Source of the DNA: Microbacterium timonense
GTDB lineage: Bacteria; Actinomycetota; Actinomycetes; Actinomycetales; Microbacteriaceae
Length of the DNA: 64,000 bases
NCBI RefSeq assembly: GCF_900292075.1
Contig: NZ_OLMV01000007.1
Span: 62,001-126,000 of the forward strand
Direction of reading: 5' to 3'
Positions 40,027 to 47,995 of this stretch are shown here, in pieces; the stretch's first letter is position 1, and each line of letters starts with the position of its first letter. Made by a program: the position numbers and the translations under genes. The notes under the pieces were generated by a model that did no database searches, had not been told where the DNA came from, and worked only from the letters and a program-made list of their open reading frames with translations.

Positions 40027-40982
40027 CCTCGACTCTGACCGAACGCGACAGCGACGCCGCCGCCACGCGCGGCCGAATGCCGAGCGAGCCCAAGCGCCCC
40101 AAGCGGATCAAGGAGTCCGCCACCGACCGGGTGTTCATGGTGGGCGTCTACATCCTGCTCACGACGTTCCTGCTGTGCGTGCTCCTGCCGCTGCTGTACA
40201 TCGTCGCCAGCTCCTTCAGCGATCCGCTCGCGGTGTCGTCGGGTCGCGTGACCTTCTGGCCGATCGACTTCACGCTCGAGGGCTATCAGCGGGCGCTGAG
40301 CGACAACTCGATCCTCACCGGCTTCACGAACTCGCTCATCTACACGGTGGCCGGCACCGCGATCAGCCTGACCCTCACCGTCGCCATCGCGTATCCGCTC
40401 TCCCGCCGCGACTTCTGGGGGCGACGCGGGATCACGCTCTTCGTGATCTTCACGATGCTGTTCGCCGGTGGCATCATCCCCACCTACCTGGTGGTGCAGA
40501 ACCTCGGCATGCTCGACACGCGGTGGGCGCTCATCCTCCCCCAGGCGATCGGGGTGTGGCAGGTCATCATCGCGGTGGCGTTCTTCCGCACGTCGATCCC
40601 CGAGGAGCTGTACGAGGCGGCGCAGCTGGACGGGGCCAGCGACCTCCGCTTCCTCTTCTCGACGGTGCTTCCTCTTTCCAAGCCTCTGCTGGCCGTGATC
40701 GCGCTGATGTACGCGATCTTCCAGTGGAACTCGTACTTCGACGCCCTGCTCTATCTGCGAGATCCGAGCCTGTACCCCCTGCAGCTCGTGCTGCGGAACG
40801 TCCTCATCCTCAACGAGTCGGCGCCGGGGATGGATGCCGCCGCCGCCCTCGAACGGCAGCAGCTCGCCGACCTGCTCAAGTACTCGCTGATCGTCATCTC
40901 GACCGTGCCCGTCATGCTCGTCTACCCGTTCGTGGCGCGCTTCTTCAACAAGGGAATCCTCGTCGGTGCCGTCAAGGGCTGA
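40023..40982 (+). CDS. ABC polysaccharide transporter permease (LplC type)
   Basis: This 319-residue permease has six membrane helices (VYILLTTFLLCVLLPLLYIV first) and the EAA loop ELYEAAQLDGASDLRFLFST. The C-terminus PFVARFFNKGILVGAVKG is the usual LplC/YtcP ending. The GTG at 40023 overlaps the stop of the LplB-type gene; an adjacent GTG at 40020 is possible. With the LplB-type gene and the binding protein it completes an LplABC-type importer. The EAA loop should contact a shared MsiK-type ATPase from elsewhere. Confidence 0.92.
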   Translation: MTSTLTERDSDAAATRGRMPSEPKRPKRIKESATDRVFMVGVYILLTTFLLCVLLPLLYIVASSFSDPLAVSSGRVTFWPIDFTLEGYQRALSDNSILTGFTNSLIYTVAGTAISLTLTVAIAYPLSRRDFWGRRGITLFVIFTMLFAGGIIPTYLVVQNLGMLDTRWALILPQAIGVWQVIIAVAFFRTSIPEELYEAAQLDGASDLRFLFSTVLPLSKPLLAVIALMYAIFQWNSYFDALLYLRDPSLYPLQLVLRNVLILNESAPGMDAAAALERQQLADLLKYSLIVISTVPVMLVYPFVARFFNKGILVGAVKG

Positions 40983-41052
40983 CGGCCAGACCCCGTGGCC
41001 TCGGCCGCACCCGGAAATGCCGGAGAAATCCGTCCTACAGAAAGGCAAGATC

Positions 41053-42723
41053 GTGTTCAGACAACGGTTGTCCGACCGCATCCGGAATCGTCGTCGCGCG
41101 ATGACCGCCACCGCGGTCATCGCGACGATGGGTCTCGCGCTCGTCGGCTGCACCGCCAGCGCCGCCGACGACCAGAAGGTCATCACCATCTTCGGCGAGC
41201 AGGGCGGCCAGATGGACCTCAACACCAACTCGTTCACCAAGCTGCTGGAAGACAAGTTCGACGTCGACATCGATTTCCAGACGACGGGCTATGACTCCGC
41301 GGCGGCCACCGAAGCCCGCCAGATCTCGCTGGCCGGCGGTGAACTCCCCGAGGCCTACATGCTCGTGCCGTGGGCGTCGCAGTTCACACAGGCAGAACTG
41401 CAGCGGTACGGCGAGCAGGGGCTGATCCTGCCGCTCAACGACCTCATCGACGAGTACGCGCCCAACATCGCCGATGCGCTGGATGCCGAGCCGGGGTTCA
41501 AGACGTTGGCCACCGCGCCGGACGGCAAGATCTGGGGCCTCCCGCAGTGGAACGACTGCTACCACTGCTCGTACCCGTACAAGTTCTGGATCAACACCGA
41601 ATGGCTCGACAACCTGGGCCTGGCGATGCCGACGACTCCGGATGAGTTCTTCGACGTCATGATGGCCTTCAAGACGCAGGACCCGAACGGGAACGGCGTG
41701 GCCGACGAGATCCCGATCACCGGCAGCGCCCAGTGGTCGATCGTGCCCTACATCATGAACGCGTTCATCTCGAACTCGTTCAACACCGGGGCCGGGGCCA
41801 ACAGCCAGCCCATCTCGCTCGGCCTGGACGGCGACACGGTGCAGATGCAGACCATGCAGGACGGGTGGCGCGAGGGTCTGAAGTTCCTCAACAAGCTGTG
41901 GGCAGCCGGGCTCATCGATCCGGCCGCGTTCTCACAGGGCGGCGACACGATGCAGGCCACCGGCAACTCGGCCGAGGCGGTCGTGGTGGGCGGCTTCACG
42001 GCGATCCACCCGGGCATCGGCGTGAGCATCGGCCAGGAGGACGGCCGCGACAACCAGTACAACCCGGTACCCCCGCTCAACGGCGCCGAAGGACCCATCA
42101 CGACGTACCAGCTGCCGAGTGTGCCGGGCGCGACGTTCGTCATCACCAAGGCCGCCGACGAGGTGGAGCAGAAGGTGATCATGGAGATGATGGACTACAT
42201 CTTCACGCCCGAGGGCCACGTCAGGGCCCAGCACGGCGAGGAGGGCATCGGATGGCGCGCGCCCGAGGAGGGCGAGATCGCGCTGGACCCCGAGCTGGAG
42301 CCGAGCTTCGTCGACCTTCCGCTGGACGAGGAGAACGAGGCCGACTACAACGGCAACTGGGGGCCGATGGCGCAGGTGTTCGACACCGAGGAGTTCCGCA
42401 ACGCCCAGGTGCAGCCTGAGGACATCTACACCCAGGAGGGCTTCGAGCGCCGTCTGTTCCAGGCGACCGAGCTCTACGAGGGCAAGGAGTCCGATGCGAT
42501 CTTCCCGTACTGGAACCTGTGGGTTCCCGTCGAGGAGGCGAACGAGCTGTCGACGCTGACCACCAACATCGAGAGCAACGTGGCGACGTCGACCGCGGAG
42601 TTCATCACCGGGGTGCGCGATCCGAACAGCGACGCGGACTGGGACGCCTACCTGCAGGGTCTGCAGGGGCTCGGTGTGGACCGCTACGTCGAGATCTGGC
42701 AGGCCGCGTACGACGCGAGCTGA
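41053..42723 (+). CDS. ABC polysaccharide transporter binding lipoprotein (LplA type)
   Basis: This 556-residue solute-binding lipoprotein is longer than the usual 430-residue binders, as is normal for LplA. The Arg-rich N-region leads to the lipobox LVGC (Cys33). Segments such as GYDSAAATEARQISLAGGEL, KTQDPNGNGVADEIPITGS and YIFTPEGHVRAQHGEEGIG are typical. The last two resemble the calcium-binding loop and hinge parts of alginate and pectin binders. AAAGG precedes the GTG by seven bases. It is followed by a hairpin and a GH36 gene, so its ligand probably bears alpha-galactosyl residues. Confidence 0.9.
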   Translation: MFRQRLSDRIRNRRRAMTATAVIATMGLALVGCTASAADDQKVITIFGEQGGQMDLNTNSFTKLLEDKFDVDIDFQTTGYDSAAATEARQISLAGGELPEAYMLVPWASQFTQAELQRYGEQGLILPLNDLIDEYAPNIADALDAEPGFKTLATAPDGKIWGLPQWNDCYHCSYPYKFWINTEWLDNLGLAMPTTPDEFFDVMMAFKTQDPNGNGVADEIPITGSAQWSIVPYIMNAFISNSFNTGAGANSQPISLGLDGDTVQMQTMQDGWREGLKFLNKLWAAGLIDPAAFSQGGDTMQATGNSAEAVVVGGFTAIHPGIGVSIGQEDGRDNQYNPVPPLNGAEGPITTYQLPSVPGATFVITKAADEVEQKVIMEMMDYIFTPEGHVRAQHGEEGIGWRAPEEGEIALDPELEPSFVDLPLDEENEADYNGNWGPMAQVFDTEEFRNAQVQPEDIYTQEGFERRLFQATELYEGKESDAIFPYWNLWVPVEEANELSTLTTNIESNVATSTAEFITGVRDPNSDADWDAYLQGLQGLGVDRYVEIWQAAYDAS

Positions 42724-42734
42724 GCGAGGGACCG

Positions 42735-42768
42735 TCGGGGGTGGGGCGCGCGTGCGTTCCACCCCCGA
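42735..42768 (+). terminator. Hairpin between binding-protein and GH36 genes
   Basis: TCGGGGGTGG pairs with CCACCCCCGA around a 14-base loop, 12 bases after the binding-protein stop and 31 bases before the GH36 start. Like the hairpin at 24811 it follows a binding-protein gene, so it probably adjusts the ratio of binding protein to the next product. Confidence 0.6.
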
Positions 42769-42798
42769 TGCCGCTCGGCGCACGAGGAGAGGAAGGCG

Positions 42799-44907
42799 AT
42801 GCGACCGCACAGCGTCCAATGGCGCCCCGGGGCCATCGAGCTGGATGTGGAACTGGGACCGGACGGCCCACCGAAGGTGACCCGGCTCGCCCGCGACGGT
42901 GACGCCATGACCTCGGTGGGGGCAGCGGCGCTGCCGATCGCCGAGATCCACCTGAACGGCGAGGGATCGGGCGTGTCATCGTCCGAGCGTCTCATGGGCA
43001 GTGCCGTCGGGTTGCGCCTGCGCGTGGAGGAGCATCGGTCGTGGGTGGACGGCGGCGTGGCACACCTGGAGGTGAGCGCGCGGGACCCGCTCTCGGATGC
43101 CCTCATCATCGCCCGCTGGTGCACCTGGCCGGATCTGCCGGTCGTCCGCGCCGAGACCGAGGTCATCGCCGGGGATCACGCGATCGATCTGCGCGCCGTG
43201 TCATCGCTCGCGCTCGGCGGCATCTCCGCGCCCGGCTCGCAGTGGTGGCATGACCACGAGGTCGGCTTCGCGCACAACACCTGGTTCCGCGAGATGATGT
43301 GGCAGCGGCGCACGCCCGCCGAGCTCGGACTCGACGACACGGGACTGCGCACCTGGGGCATCCCCACCTCGCGTGCCAGTTTCGCGGTGGCGCAGCGGGG
43401 CAGCTGGTCCACCGGCGGTCACCTCCCCATGGGGATGCTCCGCTCCCGCACCGAGCACCGCAGCCTGCTGTGGCAGGTCGAGCACAACGGGCCGTGGCGC
43501 TGGGAGATCGGCGACCACGCGGATGCGCTGTACCTGGTGGCCGGCGGCCCCACGGATCAGAGCGCGGCGTGGATGCGCAGACTCTCACCCGGGCAGCGGT
43601 TCCGGTCCGTCTCGGCGATGCTCGTGCTCGGCGAAGACGACGACGAGATCTTCGCGGCGCTGACCGAGGCGCGCCGGCGACTGCGGCGGCCGCACCCGGA
43701 TCACGACCGGCTGCCGGTCATCGTCAACGACTTCATGAACGCGCTGATGGGCGATCCGACCGACGAGAACCTGCCGCCCTACATCGACGCCGCCGCAGAG
43801 GCCGGCGCCGAGGTGTACTGCATCGACTCCGGGTGGTACGCGGAGGGCGCCGCGTGGTGGAACGAGCTGGGCTCGTGGCGCCCGTCGTCCCGGCGGTTCC
43901 CCGACGGTCTGGAGGCGATGACGCAGCGCATCCGGGAGAAGGGGATGGTCCCCGGGCTGTGGCTCGAACCGGAGGTCGTCTCGGTCAGCAGCCCGGTCGC
44001 CGACATCCTGCCGGCCGAGGCGTTCTTCCAGCGCGACGGACGCAGAGTCGTCGAATCCGGGCGGCTGCAGCTGGACCTGCGGCATCCCGCCGCGCGGGCG
44101 CACCTCGACGAGGCCGTCGAACGGCTGATCGAGGACCTCGGGCTCGGGTACCTGAAGTTCGACTACAACATGGACGTCACCCAGGGCACCGACGTGAACG
44201 CCGACAGCCCCGGCGACGGCGCCCTCGGGCACCAGCAGGCCCTGCTCGCGTGGGTGAGCGAGTTGATGGACCGCCACCCGGGTCTCGTGATCGAGAGCTG
44301 TGCAAGCGGCGGGCAGCGGATGGACGGTGCGACGCTGCGCGTGCACCCCGTGCAGTCCACGAGTGACAACCAGGACCCGCTGATGACGGCGGCCATCGCC
44401 GCGGCTGCTCCCACGACCGTCACGCCCGAGCAGGGAGCGGTGTGGGCGTACCCCGATCCGTCCTGGTCGGACGAGCGGATCGCCTTCTCGCTCGCGAACC
44501 CGATGCTCGGTCGCGTCCACCTCGCGGGCCGGATCGACCGGTTGGCGCCCGCGCAGATGCGGCTCGTGCAGGAGGCGGTCTCGGCCTATCGCGCCACGCG
44601 CCACCGGATCGGCGGGGCATCCCCGTTCTGGCCGCTGGGCCTGCCCGGCTGGCATGATCCCGTGGTCGCGCTGGGGCTGCGCGACGCCGAAGGGGAGCTG
44701 CTGACCGTCTGGCGCCGGTCGGGCCCCACGCGCGTGCGGGTGCCGCTCGCCGTCCACGCTGGAACGGACCTGAGTGTGGACGCGGTGTTCCCCACGCGTC
44801 TGCCCACGACGGTGCAGTGGGACGCGGCCGCCGGCGAGCTGGTGCTCGACCTTCCGGAGGAGCCGGCGGCGCGCACCCTGCGACTGCGCCCCACCGATCC
44901 GGCCTGA
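42799..44907 (+). CDS. Glycoside hydrolase family 36 alpha-galactosidase
   Basis: This 702-residue cytoplasmic enzyme has a beta-supersandwich N-domain, a TIM barrel and a C-terminal beta-domain. The GH36 catalytic pair is Asp455 (nucleophile) in YLKFDYNMD and Asp523 (acid/base) in QSTSDNQDP. CIDSGWYAEGAAWWNELGSW and GLWLEPEVVSVSS are further GH36/GH27 clan marks, and ESCASGGQRMD precedes the acid/base. It removes terminal alpha-D-galactosyl residues from oligosaccharides brought in by the upstream importer. GAGGAGAGGAAGG lies just before the ATG. It ends the cluster; the dispersed repeat follows. Confidence 0.92.
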   Translation: MRPHSVQWRPGAIELDVELGPDGPPKVTRLARDGDAMTSVGAAALPIAEIHLNGEGSGVSSSERLMGSAVGLRLRVEEHRSWVDGGVAHLEVSARDPLSDALIIARWCTWPDLPVVRAETEVIAGDHAIDLRAVSSLALGGISAPGSQWWHDHEVGFAHNTWFREMMWQRRTPAELGLDDTGLRTWGIPTSRASFAVAQRGSWSTGGHLPMGMLRSRTEHRSLLWQVEHNGPWRWEIGDHADALYLVAGGPTDQSAAWMRRLSPGQRFRSVSAMLVLGEDDDEIFAALTEARRRLRRPHPDHDRLPVIVNDFMNALMGDPTDENLPPYIDAAAEAGAEVYCIDSGWYAEGAAWWNELGSWRPSSRRFPDGLEAMTQRIREKGMVPGLWLEPEVVSVSSPVADILPAEAFFQRDGRRVVESGRLQLDLRHPAARAHLDEAVERLIEDLGLGYLKFDYNMDVTQGTDVNADSPGDGALGHQQALLAWVSELMDRHPGLVIESCASGGQRMDGATLRVHPVQSTSDNQDPLMTAAIAAAAPTTVTPEQGAVWAYPDPSWSDERIAFSLANPMLGRVHLAGRIDRLAPAQMRLVQEAVSAYRATRHRIGGASPFWPLGLPGWHDPVVALGLRDAEGELLTVWRRSGPTRVRVPLAVHAGTDLSVDAVFPTRLPTTVQWDAAAGELVLDLPEEPAARTLRLRPTDPA

Positions 44908-44971
44908 GAGAGACGAAACGTCGTCCAGAGTCTTCGCTCCGGTCGTTGAGCGAGCGAAGCGAGACGAAACG
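44908..44971. repeat. Dispersed repeat, inverted copies
   Basis: GTTGAGCGAGCGAAGCGAGA (inside 44939-44970) is the reverse complement of the unit repeated at 983-1090. A shortened AGACGAAACGTCGTC copy precedes it at 44908-44925. The element fills the space between the stop of GH36 and the stop of the convergent WYL gene. Confidence 0.75.
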
Positions 44972-44992
44972 TCGTCGGTGGTTTCTTTCCGG

Positions 44993-45973
44993 TCAACGTG
45001 GAGGAGGCGGCGCGTCGAGCGCCCGCAGCATCCGCTCCAGCGTCTCGCGCAGCTCTTCACGCGCCGGCGAGGCGAGGTCGGTGGTGTACTCGACGCCGGC
45101 AGGGATCCACGAGAAGCCGTACATCGTCTCGCGGAAGTCGCTGCCGCCGACCGGCCAGCGCGTGCGGTCGGGCCCCTCGGCTTGGGCGCCCTGGCCCCAC
45201 TGCCCGAAGTAGTCGCGCATCTGGTCGAACGGCAGGTCCATCACGGCATCCGCCTCGACGGCCTGCCGCACCCACGACCGCGCGACCAGGATGAACTCCT
45301 CGATCTCTTCAGGCGTGAGCGGATGCGGGGTGAAGAGCACGCGCGTGTGCTCGACGTCGGTCAGGCGGTCGACCCGGAAGGTGCGCCAGTCGTCACGGTC
45401 GAGGTCTCGGCACAGCAGGTACCAGTGGCGGTCGGCCGGGGCGAGCGCGTGCGGCTCGACGCGACGGCGGGTGACCTCTCCCGAGGCCGACGTATAGGAG
45501 AAGCGCACGCGCTCGTGATCGCGCGTGGCCAGCGCGAGCTCGCCCAGCACCTCGCTGGATACCGCGGCCCCCGACCGGATGCCGGCGGGCTGCACCGTCT
45601 CGGCCAGCGCATTGACCCGGCGCCGCAGCGGAGCGGGCAGCACCTGCTCGAGCTTCGCGAGAGCGGTGATGGTCGTCTCGGCGCCGCTGACGAGCCGCTG
45701 GGATGCCGCCAGCCGCAGGCCGATCGCCATGGCCACGGCCTCCTCGTCGGTCAGCAGCAGCGGGGGCACGGCGCTGCCGGCCTCCAGCCGGTAGCCGCCT
45801 GCCGCCCCCGGCGTGGACTCGATGCGATAGCCGAGGTCGCGCAGGCGCTCGACGTCGCGCCGCACGGTGCGCTCGGTCACCCCCAGGCGCTCCGCCAGCT
45901 CCGAGCCCGGCCAATGCCGGTGCGTCTGCAGCAGATTGAGCAGAGAGAGCGCTCGCGAGGTCGTATCGGACAT
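44993..45973 (-). CDS. Helix-turn-helix WYL domain regulator
   Basis: This 326-residue YafY-type regulator has a DeoR-like helix-turn-helix at the N-terminus (SELAERLGVTERTVRRDVER, then LRDLGYRIES) and a WYL domain in the middle. The WYL signature is HALAPADRHWYLLCRDLDRDDWRTFRVDRL. A C-terminal WCX-like domain follows. WYL domains bind nucleic acid or small ligands and often control stress, defence or transport genes. It is divergent from the ABC exporter genes, and a 21-bp inverted repeat lies between them, so it probably regulates that exporter and itself. Confidence 0.88.
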   Translation of the reverse strand: MSDTTSRALSLLNLLQTHRHWPGSELAERLGVTERTVRRDVERLRDLGYRIESTPGAAGGYRLEAGSAVPPLLLTDEEAVAMAIGLRLAASQRLVSGAETTITALAKLEQVLPAPLRRRVNALAETVQPAGIRSGAAVSSEVLGELALATRDHERVRFSYTSASGEVTRRRVEPHALAPADRHWYLLCRDLDRDDWRTFRVDRLTDVEHTRVLFTPHPLTPEEIEEFILVARSWVRQAVEADAVMDLPFDQMRDYFGQWGQGAQAEGPDRTRWPVGGSDFRETMYGFSWIPAGVEYTTDLASPAREELRETLERMLRALDAPPPPR

Positions 45974-45993
45974 GGTTCAAGATTGCCTCACGT

Positions 45994-46014
45994 TGCGGAC
46001 GGAATGTGTCCGCA
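45994..46014. promoter_or_regulatory. Operator between WYL regulator and ABC exporter genes
   Basis: TGCGGAC and GTCCGCA form a perfect 7-bp inverted repeat around GGAATGT in the 61 bp between two divergent start codons. It is the likely binding site of the WYL regulator, able to act on both genes. Confidence 0.65.
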
Positions 46015-46034
46015 TTGGCTCCTAGCTTGTGGCC

Positions 46035-47126
46035 ATGGCGAACGAACCGATCATCGAAGCGCAGGGATTGACCAAGCGCTTCACCGTCAAGAAGAAGTCC
46101 GTGGAGGCCGTCACCGACCTCACGTTCCAGGTCGCGCGCGGCGAGCTCGTGGCGTTCCTGGGACCCAATGGAGCCGGCAAGTCGACGAGCCTGCGCATGC
46201 TCACCACCCTGATCCCGCCCACATCGGGCACGGCGCGTGTCGTCGGCCACGACATCCTGAAACAGCCCGCCGACGTGCGCGCGCGCATCGGGTACGTCGG
46301 CCAGCTCACGAGCGGCAGCTTCTCGCAGCGGGCTCGCGATGAGCTGCTGAGCCAGGGCGCCTTCTACGGCATGTCGAAGGCGGCATCCCGTGCCCGCGCC
46401 GACGAGCTGATCCAGTCGCTCGATCTCGCGAACTTCGCGAACCGGCCGGTGCAGCAGCTGTCGGGCGGGCAGAAGCGCCGGCTCGACATCGCGCTCGGGC
46501 TCATGCACGCGCCGCCGCTCATCTTCCTCGACGAGCCGTCGACAGGGCTAGACCCGCAGAGCCGCGCCAACCTGTGGCAGCACATCATCGACCTGCGCAC
46601 CCAGTACGGCACCACGGTCTTCCTCACCACGCATTACCTGGAAGAGGCCGACCGCTACGCCGAGCGCGTCATGGTCATGGACCGTGGTCGCGTGATCGCC
46701 GACGACACCGCCACGCGCCTGAAGGCGAACCTCGCGGGCGACCTGCTCACCTTCGGCTTCGCGACGGAACAGGATGCCGCGTCCGCCGTCGCCGTGATCC
46801 AGCGCCTGACCGATCGCGAAGTGCGCCGCGAGGAGCGCGAAGTCACCCTCACGGTCCCCGAGGGCGACGCGCTGCTGCCCGCCGCCGTGCGGGAGCTCGA
46901 CGCAGCCGGCCTGACCGTGCGCACCGCGACCGGTGTTCCGCCGACGCTCGACGACGTCTTCCTTGCGCTCACGGGGCGCACGCTGCGTGAGGCCGGCGAG
47001 GGCGAGCCGGTCGAAGAAGCGTCGGAGGGTGAAGATTCCGTCGTTGAGCGAGGAACGCCGGCGACGAGACGAAACGCAGAGGCTGCCGAGCAGCCTGAGA
47101 CCGAGAAGACAGGAGCAGGCCGATGA
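46035..47126 (+). CDS. ABC exporter ATPase subunit (DrrA type)
   Basis: This 363-residue ATPase has Walker A GPNGAGKST with Lys49, signature LSGGQ (142-146), Walker B LIFLDEP (163-168) and the switch TTHYLEEADRYAERV. The C-terminal extension after residue 225 resembles the DrrA/ABC-2 exporters that pump drugs or lipids. The last 30 residues are low-complexity, and part of them is encoded by a copy of the dispersed repeat (47038-47077), so the true ending was probably altered by the repeat. The ATG at 46035 follows the operator. It overlaps the permease gene by ATGA. Confidence 0.9.
   Translation: MANEPIIEAQGLTKRFTVKKKSVEAVTDLTFQVARGELVAFLGPNGAGKSTSLRMLTTLIPPTSGTARVVGHDILKQPADVRARIGYVGQLTSGSFSQRARDELLSQGAFYGMSKAASRARADELIQSLDLANFANRPVQQLSGGQKRRLDIALGLMHAPPLIFLDEPSTGLDPQSRANLWQHIIDLRTQYGTTVFLTTHYLEEADRYAERVMVMDRGRVIADDTATRLKANLAGDLLTFGFATEQDAASAVAVIQRLTDREVRREEREVTLTVPEGDALLPAAVRELDAAGLTVRTATGVPPTLDDVFLALTGRTLREAGEGEPVEEASEGEDSVVERGTPATRRNAEAAEQPETEKTGAGR
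47038..47077 (+). repeat. Dispersed repeat variant inside the ABC ATPase gene
   Basis: This contains TCGTTGAGCGAG and CGAGACGAAACGC, separated by GAACGCCGGCGA, a variant of the repeat at 44939-44970. It is read in frame and encodes part of the ATPase C-terminal tail (SVVERGTPATRRNA). Confidence 0.65.
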
Positions 47127-47923
47127 GCACTCAAACCCCGACCCAGACCCGCCCCGACACCGTGGTGCGCGCGAACCCGGCGCGCGACACGTGGAATGTG
47201 CTGACGCGCGAGCTGAAGCCGGTCGTGCGCGACCCGTTCACACTGATCTTCAGCCTCGTGCAGCCGCTGGTGTTCCTCGGGCTGTTCGCGCCGCTGCTCG
47301 TCGGCTCGTCGGGGCAGCCGGTGGGGGAGACGCTGCAGTGGTTCGTGCCGGGCGTGCTGGTCATGATCGTGCTGTTCGGCACCGGCGCGACCGGATCGAA
47401 CCTGCAGTACGAGATGATGACCGGCTCGCACGAGCGCACGCTGGTCGCCCCGCTTGCCCGCTCGTCGCTGCTGGTGGGCCGTGCGCTGAAGGAGATCGCG
47501 CCGATCGTGGTGCAGGCTCTCATCATCGTGCTCATCGCCTGGCCGTTCGGGTTCACGATCAACGTGCCGGGACTCGTCATCGGTCTCGCGCTGCTGGCGG
47601 TGTTCGGCATCGGACTCGGCGCGCTGTCGTACACGCTGGCGCTCAAGACGAAGGATCGCGAGTGGTTGTTCTGGGGCGTGCAGCAGACGCTGATCTTCCC
47701 GCTGCTGATCCTGTCGGGCATGCTGCTGCCGCTGGATGACGGGCCCGCCTGGATGCGCGCGGTCGCCACCGTGAACCCGATCAACTGGGTGGTGCAGGCC
47801 GAGCGTGCGCTGTTCGCCGGCGACCTCGGCGCGATCGAGGTGCTGTGGGGCTGGGTCGCGGCGCTCGTGCTCGCGCTCCTCGGCCTCGCCGTCGGCATCC
47901 GCGCGATGCGCAGGAGCAACTGA
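47123..47923 (+). CDS. ABC-2 type exporter permease (DrrB type)
   Basis: This 266-residue membrane protein has about six helices. The conserved ABC-2 features are RDPFTLIFSLVQPLVFLGLF, GVLVMIVLFGTGATGSNLQY, and the late segment FPLLILSGMLLPLDDGPAWM followed by NPINWVVQAERALF. It works with the preceding ATPase to export an unknown hydrophobic compound, possibly a drug or a lipid. The ATGA overlap with the ATPase gene couples their synthesis. The WYL regulator divergent from the ATPase gene probably controls both. Confidence 0.9.
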   Translation: MSTQTPTQTRPDTVVRANPARDTWNVLTRELKPVVRDPFTLIFSLVQPLVFLGLFAPLLVGSSGQPVGETLQWFVPGVLVMIVLFGTGATGSNLQYEMMTGSHERTLVAPLARSSLLVGRALKEIAPIVVQALIIVLIAWPFGFTINVPGLVIGLALLAVFGIGLGALSYTLALKTKDREWLFWGVQQTLIFPLLILSGMLLPLDDGPAWMRAVATVNPINWVVQAERALFAGDLGAIEVLWGWVAALVLALLGLAVGIRAMRRSN

Positions 47924-47995
47924 CCGGTTCCGTGCCCCCGACCGGCGGAGGAGCGATGGCGCGGGGGCACGGGGCGGCGGTCCTAGGATCGGAGG

